Under the pieces are notes generated by a model that saw only the letters and a program-made list of their open reading frames with translations, ran no database searches and was not told the origin of the DNA. A DNA stretch of 64,000 nt from Pandoraea apista. GTDB lineage: Bacteria > Pseudomonadota > Gammaproteobacteria > Burkholderiales > Burkholderiaceae. The DNA lies in assembly GCF_001465595.2 (NCBI RefSeq), contig NZ_CP013481.2, positions 5,084,001 to 5,148,000 of the forward strand. Direction: 5' to 3'. Position 1 is the stretch's first letter; the number at the start of each line of letters is the position of its first letter. Shown here one piece after another: positions 23,927 to 32,576 of this stretch. A program made the translations under genes and the position numbers.

Positions 23927-25551
23927 CGGTCTCACTTTCGTTCCGCCATTCACTGCATTCGCCGATTACGCCGCTATCGACGGCTTCAACGCTTTCAACG
24001 ATCACGTCGATCGCGCCAATTTCGTCCATCCATCAACGGATCGCGTCCACCGCGGCGCGACTGCGCCAACACCATCGCACGCCATTGATCGTGGCCGCTC
24101 TCGCCATGCTCACCCTGTCGGGATGTGCGACGTTCAGCCCCGACGGCGGCTTCGGCCCGGTCGCGCAAGCGACGCAGCAACACCTCGGCGAGCCGGCCGT
24201 CTGGGCACGTGACGACGCCGCGGCGCAAGACCTTGCGAAGGCGCGCGACGACTTGCTTGCGCGCCCGCTGGACATCGATAACGCCGTGCGTCTCACCTTG
24301 CTCAACCATCGCGGTTTGCAAGCCACCTACGCGGAACTCGGTATCGCCGAAGCCTCTCTGGTGCAAGCCGGACGCCTGCCCAATCCGCGCCTCTCGTTCC
24401 AGCGCGTGCAGGGCGGCGGTGATATCGGCATCGAGCGCACATGGGGGCTCGACTTCGTTCGTGTGCTCACGCTGCCACTCGCCTCGCGCATTGAAGCGCG
24501 CCGCTTTGCGCAGGTGCAGGCGCAAGTGACGCAAGCGGTCATCGAACAGGCCACGCTCACGCGTCGCGCGTGGATCGAAGCCGTTGCCGCGCAGGAGCGG
24601 GTGCAGATTCTCGAACAGACGAGTCTTGCAATGCAGGCCGCCAGCGAACTCGCCGACGGTATGGCGCGGGCGGGCAACTTCAGCGCAATGCGTCGTACAC
24701 AGGAGAATCTGGTCTACGCCGACACGGCGGCGCGCCTCGCGCGAGCGCGGGAGCAGGCGGGCGCGGCGCGCGAACAACTTGCACGGCAAATGGGGCTGTG
24801 GGGCCGGCAACTGACCTTCACGCTGCCTGCGCGTTTGCCCGCGCTTGCGCGCACTCGGCCAGCGTGGCCCGATGCCGAAGCGCAAGCGTTGCGTGAGCGT
24901 GCCGACATTCGTGCCGCCCGCGCTGCGCTCGACAGCACGGCGAGCGATCTGGGACTCACGCGCGTCACGCGTTTCGTCAACGTGCTCGATATCGCCTATC
25001 GCAGCAACAGTGCAACGGGTTCGCCCAACGAGCGCGGTTACGAAATCTCGCTGGAGGTGCCGCTCTTCGACTGGGGTACGGCGCGCGTGGCCGGTGCCGA
25101 AGCGCGCTATCGACAGCGCATCGACCGCCTTGCGGACACTGCGGTCGCGGCGCGCGCCGACGTGCGTACGCGTCGGGCCCGGGCACTCGCTGCCTGGGAT
25201 ATTGCCGAGCACTACCGCGTGACGATTCTGCCGATGCGCCAGCGCGTCTCCGACGAATGGCTGCTGCGCTACAACGGCATGCTCGCCAGCGTCTTCGACC
25301 TGTTGACCGACGCTCGCGAGCAGCGCGACACGGTGCTCGCCTACATCGACGCCAAAGCCGATTTCTGGTTGGCCGACGCGTCGTTTCGCGAGAGTCTGGG
25401 AGGCGGAGAACCCGATACCGCCAACCCCGCCAACGCGACCGCGACAACCGGCGCGGTGCCCGCAGCCACGCAAGGCACGGCTTCACCGGCTGTCCCGGCC
25501 GCACTCCCCTCGCAACCTTTCTCTCCCCACCAACACGGAGGTGGCGCATGA
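23923..25551 (+). CDS. TolC-family outer-membrane factor (lipoprotein)
   Basis: 542 residues, two OEP repeats rich in Ala/Arg/Leu heptads, with typical blocks AVRLTLLNHRGLQATYAELG, SLVQAGRLPNPRLS, LARQMGLWG and YEISLEVPLFDWGTARVAGA. The lipobox is LTLSGC, as in CusC-like channels. Odd features: about 50 residues precede the hydrophobic part of the signal (a Ser/Thr/Ile-rich leader), and the C-terminus has a Pro/Ala/Thr tail ending in PHQHGGG. No RND pump or membrane-fusion gene adjoins it. The start is coupled to the preceding gene by ATGA, and the stop overlaps the next gene by ATGA. Confidence 0.92.
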   Translation: MTVSLSFRHSLHSPITPLSTASTLSTITSIAPISSIHQRIASTAARLRQHHRTPLIVAALAMLTLSGCATFSPDGGFGPVAQATQQHLGEPAVWARDDAAAQDLAKARDDLLARPLDIDNAVRLTLLNHRGLQATYAELGIAEASLVQAGRLPNPRLSFQRVQGGGDIGIERTWGLDFVRVLTLPLASRIEARRFAQVQAQVTQAVIEQATLTRRAWIEAVAAQERVQILEQTSLAMQAASELADGMARAGNFSAMRRTQENLVYADTAARLARAREQAGAAREQLARQMGLWGRQLTFTLPARLPALARTRPAWPDAEAQALRERADIRAARAALDSTASDLGLTRVTRFVNVLDIAYRSNSATGSPNERGYEISLEVPLFDWGTARVAGAEARYRQRIDRLADTAVAARADVRTRRARALAAWDIAEHYRVTILPMRQRVSDEWLLRYNGMLASVFDLLTDAREQRDTVLAYIDAKADFWLADASFRESLGGGEPDTANPANATATTGAVPAATQGTASPAVPAALPSQPFSPHQHGGGA

Positions 25552-26894
25552 CTTCGCGCCGACGATTCCTGCGTAACGCGAGCCTCGCCGTCATGGGTGC
25601 AACGGCCGTCGAGCGCAGCAGCCTGGCCGCCCTGCCCGACGCGCCCACGCGTAGCGACGCCAGCACCGCCAAACCGCACTCGCCGCCCAATGGCCGGCCG
25701 TATCGCCCTGTCGTCACGCTCAACGGCTGGACACTGCCGTGGCGCATGCGCAATGGCGTGAAGGAGTTTCACCTGATCGCCGAGCCGGTCGTGCGCGAGA
25801 TTGCGCCGGGCATGCAGGCGAATCTGTGGGGCTATAACGGGCAGAGTCCCGGCCCGACCATCGAGGTCGTAGAGGGCGATCGTGTTCGCCTGTACGTGAC
25901 GAACCGTCTGCCCGAGGCAACGAGCGTGCATTGGCATGGCCAGCGCCTGCCCAACGGCATGGACGGTGTAGCCGGCCTGAACCAGCGTGCCATCGCACCG
26001 GGCCAGACTTACGTCTACGAGTTCGAAGCCCGGCGCCCCGGCACGTTCATGTATCACCCGCATGCCGACGAGATGATGCAGATGGCAATGGGACTGATGG
26101 GCTTCTGGGTCACGCACCCGAAAGACCCAGCGTTCGCGCCGGTCGATCGCGACTACGTGTTCCTCATCAACGCCTATGCCATCGATCCCGGCAGCCGCAC
26201 GCCGCGCGTCAACGAGATGACGGACTTCAACCTGTGGACATGGAACAGCCGCGCGTTTCCGGGCATCGATCCGTTGGTGGCCCGTCAGGGCGACCGGGTG
26301 CGCATTCGGATCGGCAACCTCACGATGACGAATCACCCGATCCATCTGCACGGTCACGAGTTCAAGGTGACCGGCACCGATGGCGGTTGGGTGCCGCCCA
26401 CCGCGCAGTGGCCGGAAGTGACAACCGACATTGCCGTGGGACAGATGCGCGCGATCGAGTTCGATGCCACCGAGCCCGGTGACTGGGCTTTCCACTGCCA
26501 CAAGTCGCATCACACCATGAACCCGATGGGGCACGAGGTGCCGACCATGTTAGGCGTGAATCAGCGCGAGATTGCCACCAAAATCGCCCGCATCATTCCC
26601 GACTACATGGCGATGGGCGAAACCGGCGCGTCGATGAACGGCATGGAAATGCCATTGCCGGAGAACACCTTGCCGATGATGACCGGCACCGGCCCGTACG
26701 GCCCCATCGAAATGGGCGGCATGTTCACCACCCTGAAAGTGCGGCAGGGCCTGCCGCGCGACAGTTACCGCGATCCCGGCGGGTATCGCGCGCCGCGGGG
26801 CTCTGTTGCCAGTCCGTGGCAAGGCAGCACTTCAGCGTTACCCTCTACCCATCGTCAGCCCGCCAACACGGGCAATACCGGAGTCAAATCATGA
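25548..26894 (+). CDS. Tat-exported multicopper oxidase
   Basis: 448 residues; ATG behind GGAGGTGGCGC. The twin-arginine signal SRRRFLRNASLAVMGA exports it folded. Three cupredoxin-like domains carry the copper motifs: HWHGQRLPNG, MYHPHADEMMQM, HPIHLHGHEF, and the C-terminal HCHKSHHTMNPM (HCHx3Hx4M), giving complete type 1 and trinuclear T2/T3 sites. It probably oxidises Cu(I) in the periplasm (CopA/CueO-like). It is shorter than classical CopA (about 600) and lacks the long Met-rich insert, though the C-terminus has MNGMEMP and MM segments. Translationally coupled on both sides. Confidence 0.95.
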   Translation: MTSRRRFLRNASLAVMGATAVERSSLAALPDAPTRSDASTAKPHSPPNGRPYRPVVTLNGWTLPWRMRNGVKEFHLIAEPVVREIAPGMQANLWGYNGQSPGPTIEVVEGDRVRLYVTNRLPEATSVHWHGQRLPNGMDGVAGLNQRAIAPGQTYVYEFEARRPGTFMYHPHADEMMQMAMGLMGFWVTHPKDPAFAPVDRDYVFLINAYAIDPGSRTPRVNEMTDFNLWTWNSRAFPGIDPLVARQGDRVRIRIGNLTMTNHPIHLHGHEFKVTGTDGGWVPPTAQWPEVTTDIAVGQMRAIEFDATEPGDWAFHCHKSHHTMNPMGHEVPTMLGVNQREIATKIARIIPDYMAMGETGASMNGMEMPLPENTLPMMTGTGPYGPIEMGGMFTTLKVRQGLPRDSYRDPGGYRAPRGSVASPWQGSTSALPSTHRQPANTGNTGVKS

Positions 26895-27409
26895 TTCGTT
26901 CACCTACCCCGTCGCGCATCACCCGTGCCTTCGTCATGCCTGTCGTGTTGGGGGCTGTCTCGCTGGCGTTCGCTGCTCCGGCATTCGCCGACGATCCGCA
27001 CGCCATGCACATGCCGCACAGTCACGGCGGCGCGGCCGCCGCCATTGGCGAGCCCGGCGAGGAGGCCCAGGCCACCCGGACCGTCGACGTCGACATGCGC
27101 GACACCATGCGCTTCTCGCCCGCCACACTCACCGTGCGGCGCGGCGACACGGTGCGCTTTGTCGTTACCAACAGCGGCAAGATCCGTCACGAAATGATGC
27201 TGGGCACGGCAGCCTCGCTCGCCGAGCACGCCAGGATGATGCAGCAGATGCCCGGCATGTCCCACGCCGAACCCAATGCCGTCACGGTGGAACCCGGCGA
27301 ACGCAAGACGCTCGTGTGGCACTTCACCCAGCCGGGAACGGTGGAATTCGCGTGTCTCGAACCGGGGCATTTCGAAGCCGGCATGCGAGGCGTGGTGAAC
27401 GTGCGCTGA
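26891..27409 (+). CDS. Cupredoxin (blue-copper) periplasmic protein
   Basis: 172 residues with signal peptide ending AFADDP. A His/Met-rich N-terminal stretch (HAMHMPHSHGG) precedes a plastocyanin-like fold. Type 1 copper ligands are visible: His in GKIRHEMML, then Cys-x4-His-x4-Met in ACLEPGHFEAGM. An extra Met-rich loop (ARMMQQMPGMSH) may bind Cu(I). It overlaps the oxidase stop by ATGA and is the last gene of the cluster. The likely role is to ferry copper or electrons to or from the oxidase. Confidence 0.93.
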   Translation: MIRSPTPSRITRAFVMPVVLGAVSLAFAAPAFADDPHAMHMPHSHGGAAAAIGEPGEEAQATRTVDVDMRDTMRFSPATLTVRRGDTVRFVVTNSGKIRHEMMLGTAASLAEHARMMQQMPGMSHAEPNAVTVEPGERKTLVWHFTQPGTVEFACLEPGHFEAGMRGVVNVR

Positions 27410-27430
27410 TCGCAGCGCAACGGCGGTGGG

Positions 27431-28012
27431 TCAGTCGCAGCGCACCAGCCCACCGCTGAGCGCTTCGGTCGCATCAGCTTCGAATGCCTCCACGTCGCGC
27501 ATCTTGAGTCGCAGCCGGAGCGTGACAGCATCGTCATATGCGGCGTCGAGGACTTCGGCGGCATGACGCTCCGCAAGACGGCGCAGCATGGCCTCGTGCG
27601 CAAAAGTGCAGCGGTAACGCGGCTCCGTCGTCGGTTCGACGGCGGTGAGCGTTGCGAGCTTCAGCGCTTCGCTCACCGCCTGTCCGTAGGCCCGGGTCAG
27701 TCCGCCTGCACCGAGTTTGATGCCGCCGTAATACCGCACGACAACCGCCAGCACGTTTGCCAGCCCCTTGTGCATGAGGACGTTGTACATCGGCTTGGCC
27801 GCCGTGCCGCCCGGCTCGCCATCGTCGTCGAAGCCCGAGGCGCCCTCGCACAACAGCACCCAGCAGTAATGGGTGGCGTTGGGATAACGCACACGTAGCG
27901 CGTCGAGTTCGCGCATCGCGGCCTCTCGTGAGGCCACAGGCGTGACAATGCCGATAAACCGGCTCTTCTTGATATCCAGCTCGGTCTCGACCGGTGCTGC
28001 CAACGCATACAT
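27431..28012 (-). CDS. YigZ/IMPACT family protein
   Basis: 193 residues; start MYALAAPVETELDIKKSRFI at 28012. The N-terminal UPF0029/Impact domain shows the signature blocks THYCWVLL, FDDDGEPGGTAAKPMYNVL, VVVRYYGGIKLGAGGLTRAY. The C-terminal DUF1949 region follows (RLAERHAAEVLDAAYDDAV). Bacterial YigZ proteins have a ribosomal-protein-S5-like fold and are linked to translation stress; the precise activity is unknown. It is downstream of PhzF with a 23-base gap and converges with the cupredoxin gene. Confidence 0.94.
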   Translation of the reverse strand: MYALAAPVETELDIKKSRFIGIVTPVASREAAMRELDALRVRYPNATHYCWVLLCEGASGFDDDGEPGGTAAKPMYNVLMHKGLANVLAVVVRYYGGIKLGAGGLTRAYGQAVSEALKLATLTAVEPTTEPRYRCTFAHEAMLRRLAERHAAEVLDAAYDDAVTLRLRLKMRDVEAFEADATEALSGGLVRCD

Positions 28013-28035
28013 ACGGCTGCTGTCCCCCGCGCGCC

Positions 28036-28905
28036 TTACAGGCGCACCTCGCCGCGCGCGAGTTCGATGACGTTGCCGCCCACGCGAATCTCGCGGTTTG
28101 CCGTGACCTCGAGCGTCAGACGGCACGGCCGCTCAATGGCGTCGCCCTGCCTCACGCGGGCACGCACCGGCAGTGGGAAACCCTGCCCGATCAGCCAGCC
28201 GCCCAGGTTGGCACATGCCGAACCGGTGCCCGGGTCCTCGCTCACCCCGCCGCCCTGCGTCGTGAAGAAGTAGCGCGCCGTCACTTCCAGTTCGCCGTCC
28301 TTCGCGCTATCGATGGAAAACACGTAACCCGTCTTGCGCTCAAGGCTCGAAAGCGGCCACCGTTCCAGTCGCGCGCTATCGGGCTGGGCCCGCGCAACGG
28401 CGTCGGCATTACGCAGCGGAATCAGCAGTTGATCGGCGCCGGTGTCGACCCATTGCGGCGATTGCGCAAGGTCGTCGCGGCTCAGTCGCACCAGTGCGGC
28501 AATGTCGGCGTCCGCTTCGCTCGCCTTCTCGATCTTTGGCTCGCCCGACGACGGTGCGGTCAGCGTCCAGTGATCGCCATTGGCTTTGACCGGCACCCGC
28601 CCGGCGGCAAATTGCAGCGTTACGTCGTCGCCCAGGCCGCGCATTGCACGCAGCACATGCGCCGTGCCCAGCGTCGGGTGACCGGCAAAACGCATTTCGT
28701 AGCCCGGCGTGAAGATGCGCACATGCGCGTCGGCCGTCTCCGAGGGAAAAATGAAGGTCGTCTCCGACAGGTTGAACTGTCGCGCCAGTAACCGCATTTC
28801 GTCGTCGCTCAGACCTCGCCCGTCTTCGAACACGCACAGCGGATTGCCGCCGAAAAGGGTTTCGGCGAAGACATTGACGATACGAAATGCATAGGTGCGG
28901 CTCAT
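28036..28905 (-). CDS. PhzF-family isomerase/epimerase
   Basis: 289 residues starting MSRTYAFRIVNVFAETLFGG. PhzF fold of two related halves: GNPLCVFEDGRGLSDDEM, QFNLSETTFIF (the catalytic Glu of the family is in the SET motif), RIFTPGYEMRFAGHPTLGTA, and in the second half GGGVSEDPGTGSACANLGGW. Most homologues outside phenazine clusters are of unknown function, and no phenazine genes lie nearby. It is probably co-transcribed with yigZ downstream. Confidence 0.94.
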   Translation of the reverse strand: MSRTYAFRIVNVFAETLFGGNPLCVFEDGRGLSDDEMRLLARQFNLSETTFIFPSETADAHVRIFTPGYEMRFAGHPTLGTAHVLRAMRGLGDDVTLQFAAGRVPVKANGDHWTLTAPSSGEPKIEKASEADADIAALVRLSRDDLAQSPQWVDTGADQLLIPLRNADAVARAQPDSARLERWPLSSLERKTGYVFSIDSAKDGELEVTARYFFTTQGGGVSEDPGTGSACANLGGWLIGQGFPLPVRARVRQGDAIERPCRLTLEVTANREIRVGGNVIELARGEVRL

Positions 28906-29271
28906 GACGAATCTCCAGTTAGGGGGTTTCTGACAGCGGCCCGGCCCTCTGACCTCGTAAGACAGGGTGCGCCATGCCGATTGCCATGCGGTTGCCGGTA
29001 AGACCTTTCGAAGGAAGGCACGTAGTCTCGCACATCGCGCCGCAGCACGCGCGCCAATGCCGGCGCTTTCGGCCTTTTGTACCCCGCACCATAAGAATCG
29101 TCCGTTGCCCCGCCGGACGGCTGACGATGGCCACCGCCCCTTATTGTCACATTTCAGGCGACAATAATTCACAATTCAGGTGGATTGTAGTTCTTCGTCA
29201 GGACTCTAAAATGAACTTCATCGAGGCCAATCCAGCCTCCCAACGAAACGATGAAGACACAGGAGCCCATC

Positions 29272-29991
29272 ATGCTGGACATCAGAAAAGCTGCGGACCG
29301 AGGCGTTGCCGATCATGGCTGGCTCAGCTCGCGCCACACATTCTCGTTCGCGAATTACTACGATCCGAAGCAAGTCGGCTTTTCCGATCTGCTGGTGATT
29401 AACGACGACCGCGTGGCCCCGGCGCAGGGCTTCGGCAAGCACCCGCACCGCGACATGGAGATTTTTTCGTACGTGCTCGAAGGCGCGCTCGAACATAAGG
29501 ACACCATGGGCACGGGCTCGGTGATCGAGCCGGGCGACGTGCAGTTGATGAGCGCCGGTCGCGGCGTGGCGCACAGCGAGTTCAACCACTCGCCCACCTC
29601 GCCGGTGCACTTCCTGCAAATCTGGATCGTGCCGAACCAGACGGGCATCGCGCCGGAATATCAGCAACAGCGCTTCGCGCCGGAAGAAAAGCGGGGTCGT
29701 CTGCGCCTGATCATATCGCCGGATGGCAGCGAGAACTCGCTGCATATCCATCAGGACGCCCGCGTGTACGCCGGCCTGTTCGACGGCGACGAATCGGCCA
29801 CGCTCACGCTCGCGCCGAACCGCTACGCCTACGTGCACGTCGCACGCGGCAGCGTGAGTCTGAACGGTGTGACGCTGGGTGAAGGGGACGGAGTGCGCGT
29901 GCGTGACGAAACCGCGCTCACGCTCTCGCACGGCACTGACGCCGAAGTGCTCGTGTTCGATCTGCGTCCGGTAGAAACGCCCGACTTCTAA
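29272..29991 (+). CDS. Pirin family protein
   Basis: 239 residues. Start 29272 (MLDIRKAADRGVADHGWLSS) is chosen because AGGAG lies about 9 bases upstream; an ATG at 29251 has no such site. Bicupin fold. The metal ligands of the N-terminal cupin are HPHRDMEIF (two His) with His and Glu in VAHSEFNHS. The YhhW/YhaK-type pirins oxidise quercetin in vitro or act as redox-sensitive regulators. The strong terminator at 30081 ends its transcript. Confidence 0.94.
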   Translation: MLDIRKAADRGVADHGWLSSRHTFSFANYYDPKQVGFSDLLVINDDRVAPAQGFGKHPHRDMEIFSYVLEGALEHKDTMGTGSVIEPGDVQLMSAGRGVAHSEFNHSPTSPVHFLQIWIVPNQTGIAPEYQQQRFAPEEKRGRLRLIISPDGSENSLHIHQDARVYAGLFDGDESATLTLAPNRYAYVHVARGSVSLNGVTLGEGDGVRVRDETALTLSHGTDAEVLVFDLRPVETPDF

Positions 29992-30080
29992 GGCGGGGCA
30001 GGCAGGCGCTACGTACGCTCAACGTTCCGATGCACGTAGCGCCCCGGGCGCGAATGTCCGCGCGAATATCCGCGCGGATA

Positions 30081-30115
30081 CGGCCGGCACCTCACGGTGC
30101 CGGCCGCTTTTCTTT
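30081..30115 (+). terminator. Rho-independent terminator of the pirin gene
   Basis: Perfect 11-bp stem CGGCCGGCACC / GGTGCCGGCCG with a TCAC tetraloop, followed by CTTTTCTTTGTT. Textbook structure. Confidence 0.92.
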
Positions 30116-30193
30116 GTTCGACATTCATCGGCGAGCGCGTCAACGCAGTCCACACAGTCAACGTGGTCGACACGGTCAACGCAACCCGCGCCA

Positions 30194-30679
30194 TCAACGC
30201 TCGCGCAGGGTGAGCGAGCAGGCGTCGCCACGCGCGTCGCGGCTGACCGTCACCCGCGACAATCCTTCGAGCGTTGGCGCCAGCGCACGCCAGATGAAGG
30301 CGCAGAGATTTTCCAGCGTGGCAGGACCGAGACCCGCCACATCGTCGAGCAACCGATGGTCGAGCCGCTCGCGCACACGGGTAAGTTCGGCATCGAGGCA
30401 CGCGAGATCAAGCACCATGCCGCTCTCCCCCTGCGGATTGCCCGTTACTTCGACCGTCGCACGATAGCTGTGACCGTGGATACGGCGGCTGGCATCGATA
30501 CTCGGCGGATCAATGTCGCGCCGGCTCAACGTGTGGGCCGCTTCGAACACGAAGCTGCGCGAGAGCGTGAACTGCGCCCGCGACGCTACAACAGCGAGGT
30601 TGCGAGTACTGCGTGGTGCCGTGCGCTTCAGCGCCCTCGCACGCACGCCGTGCGGCGAGTCCGCCCCCTCGCGGCTCAT
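30194..30679 (-). CDS. QueD/PTPS-family protein with altered catalytic residues
   Basis: 161 residues. Zinc ligands of the 6-pyruvoyltetrahydropterin synthase fold are present: His49 (FEAAHTL) and His68/His70 (RRIHGHSYR). Asp107-His108 (LDHRLLDD) and Glu123 ([10 protein letters not shown]) also match QueD. However, the catalytic Cys of the C-x3-HGH motif is Ser64, and the pterin-anchoring Glu near the C-terminus (KET in E. coli QueD) is Arg147 (VTVSRDARG). About 35 extra residues precede the domain. The start overlaps the stop of the COG0523 gene (ATGA at 30676-30679), so it is coupled to it. True QueD activity (7-deazaguanine/queuosine pathway) is doubtful. Confidence 0.85.
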   Translation of the reverse strand: MSREGADSPHGVRARALKRTAPRSTRNLAVVASRAQFTLSRSFVFEAAHTLSRRDIDPPSIDASRRIHGHSYRATVEVTGNPQGESGMVLDLACLDAELTRVRERLDHRLLDDVAGLGPATLENLCAFIWRALAPTLEGLSRVTVSRDARGDACSLTLRER

Positions 30680-31926
30680 GCGATCTCGCCGGCCATTTCC
30701 AGTGGCAGCGCGTGCTCGGCGTCGCGCCACGCGCTATCGCCCTGCGACAGTTCGACGACGCTCAGCGCGCACGCGCGGAACGCACGCTCGATGGCATCGC
30801 GATCCGTGTTACGGCCGATGAACACCACTTCGTTGATGCGATCGCCCCACGGCGCCTCCCAATTCGCTTCGATGGCAGCGCGCTGCGGGTCGCCTTCAGG
30901 CGGCCACTGCGCCGGATCTGCGGCGGCCCACCAATGGCCCACGTGTTCGAGCGTTGCGGTATTGCCTGCGCGCGAGTAAGCCAGTGCCCAAGCCGGGCGG
31001 TTCGCGGCCCAGACATAGCCTTTGGCGCGAATCAGACCGTCGAATGGCATCGACATGAACGACGCGAAGCGTCCCGGATGCAACGGCTCGCGCTGACGCA
31101 GCACGAAGCTCGTCACACCATAGGTGTCGGCTTCGGAATCGTGCTCGCCCGCGAGCGCCTGCGCCCAACCCGCCATCTGTTCCGCACGGTCCGGATCGAA
31201 AAGCCCGGTGCCCAGCACTTGGGTCAGCGGCACCTGGCCGCGTTCACCCAACACAATGCGGGCCGACGGATTGAGGCCGGTGATCAGCGCCTTGACAGCG
31301 TCGAGCTGCGCTGCGTCGACACAATCGACCTTGCTCACCACAACAACATCGGCGAACTCGATTTGCTCGGTCAGCAGTTCCGCGAGACGCCGTTCGTCTT
31401 CCTCCCCGGCCACTTCGCCACGCTGAGCGAGCGTGTCGAGGCTGTGGAAGTCGTCGAGCACATGCAGCGCGTCGACGACCGTCACCATCGTGTCCAGACG
31501 AGCAACGTCAGCGAGCGACTGGCCGGACTCGTCGCGAAACTCGAACGTTGCCGCGACCGGCATCGGCTCGGCAATGCCCGTCGACTCGATGAGCAGGTAG
31601 TCGAAGCGGCCGTCCTGTGCGAGTTCGCGCACGGCAATGAGCAAATCCTCACGCAAGGTGCAGCAGATGCAACCGTTGCTCATCTCGACGAGACGCTCTT
31701 CCGTACGCGACAGCGCCGCGCCCGCGTTGGCCGCGCCGCGCTCCACGAAAGAGGCGTCGATGTTCACCTCGCTCATGTCGTTGACGAGCACGGCCACGCG
31801 CAGGCCCTCACGATTGCGCAGGACATGGTTGAGCAGCGTGGTTTTGCCTGCGCCCAGAAAACCGGAAAGCACGGTGACGGGCAGGCGGCGATCGGCGTCG
31901 CCGGAGTTCGCGAGAGGAAGTGTCAT
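30676..31926 (-). CDS. COG0523 (CobW/ZigA-like) GTPase metallochaperone
   Basis: 416 residues; start [14 protein letters not shown] at 31926. G3E GTPase: Walker [14 protein letters not shown], the metal-binding GCICC motif in [20 protein letters not shown], and VSKVDCVD as the base-specificity loop. The C-terminal CobW_C domain begins near [17 protein letters not shown]. Family members load zinc or cobalt into client proteins. With two Zur-like palindromes upstream and a zinc-enzyme relative (QueD-like) coupled downstream, a low-zinc response is the best guess. An in-frame extension to 32226 is treated as leader. Confidence 0.93.
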   Translation of the reverse strand: MTLPLANSGDADRRLPVTVLSGFLGAGKTTLLNHVLRNREGLRVAVLVNDMSEVNIDASFVERGAANAGAALSRTEERLVEMSNGCICCTLREDLLIAVRELAQDGRFDYLLIESTGIAEPMPVAATFEFRDESGQSLADVARLDTMVTVVDALHVLDDFHSLDTLAQRGEVAGEEDERRLAELLTEQIEFADVVVVSKVDCVDAAQLDAVKALITGLNPSARIVLGERGQVPLTQVLGTGLFDPDRAEQMAGWAQALAGEHDSEADTYGVTSFVLRQREPLHPGRFASFMSMPFDGLIRAKGYVWAANRPAWALAYSRAGNTATLEHVGHWWAAADPAQWPPEGDPQRAAIEANWEAPWGDRINEVVFIGRNTDRDAIERAFRACALSVVELSQGDSAWRDAEHALPLEMAGEIA

Positions 31927-32273
31927 GACAGCAAAGTCCTGTGATCTTGTGGGGCGGGCAAGGCGTGCCGGGTGCGCGCAACGCCCCGAAGGATGCGCGC
32001 CGACGACACCCGCCCAGGAGGTACCGCCGCACCCGCCGCCTGGGATAGCCGGCGCGGCATGGCACATGCCTGACATAACGCTGCTGGCGCTCGCCGTGGA
32101 GGGAACCGGCTCGGCATCACGCGAGGGCGGGTGCGTCGGCGCGCATTCGTGGCGATGCCGGCCGTTCACCGGACACCGCGCGGCGCGAGACTCGCGACAG
32201 CGACACGGCGGCATCCACACCGACACTTCGCACCTGCATCACCGCGCATCGCTGCACCATTCGCAGCCGAATT

Positions 32274-32292
32274 AATGCAACCGAGTTGCAAT
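32274..32292. promoter_or_regulatory. Zur-like operator 1
   Basis: TGCAAC-CGA-GTTGCA (32276-32290) within a 19-bp imperfect palindrome. It has the same architecture as the second site 49 bp away. TGCAAC-N3-GTTGCA is, from memory, the form of Zur sites in beta-proteobacteria. It overlaps the predicted start of the COG0523 transcript. Confidence 0.65.
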
Positions 32293-32300
32293 ATGGCGCG

Positions 32301-32329
32301 ATGATACGGTGGACGCCGCAATTTTGCAA
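32301..32329 (-). promoter_or_regulatory. Promoter of the COG0523-QueD-like operon
   Basis: On the minus strand TTGCAA (32329-32324) and TATCAT (32306-32301) are separated by exactly 17 bases. The -35 hexamer is part of operator 2, and the start point would fall in operator 1, so bound repressor would block it. Confidence 0.55.
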
Positions 32330-32341
32330 CTCAGTTGCAAA
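32323..32341. promoter_or_regulatory. Zur-like operator 2
   Basis: TTTGCAACTCAGTTGCAAA is a perfect 19-bp inverted repeat with 8-bp arms around TCA, overlapping the -35 element of the leftward promoter. Confidence 0.7.
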
Positions 32342-32576
32342 TCGCCGACAAACTGGGGGCAGAGGGTGACGCGACAGATTGCCGCGCGAAGCACGGCCCC
32401 GGAACCGGCGGGCGGCTGCATTGGTCTGCAAGGTCTGCGATACTTCGTGAGCAGCGCAAGTCGCGTATTCGCCCATCCGTGCGCCCCCGCATCGCTCGCG
32501 CGACGCCGGCCGCACGTTTCTCATTCGCCGGCAAACGCCGCTCTCCCGACATTTCCGTCATTTCGCCAAACTCGAC

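Larger units (their letters stand above)
31927..32576. other. Divergent control region between COG0523 and copC
   Basis: 650 bases with no supported gene. It holds two matching palindromes (32274, 32323) and a leftward promoter. The leftward transcript would have a leader of about 360 nt containing Cys/His-rich in-frame codons that I regard as untranslated. Confidence 0.6.

Noticed and set aside
23995..25473. 492-codon antisense frame over the TolC-like gene
   Set aside because: Typical GC-rich shadow: no domain, no ribosome site, and the sense strand has clear OEP motifs.
30137..30200. Reiterated GTCAACG words after the pirin terminator
   Set aside because: Imperfect and short; no regular unit length, so not called a repeat.
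31927..32226. 100-residue N-terminal extension of the COG0523 protein
   Set aside because: It is low-complexity and not part of the family; the ATG at 31926 places Walker A at the normal distance. Its Cys/His content is noted but probably untranslated.
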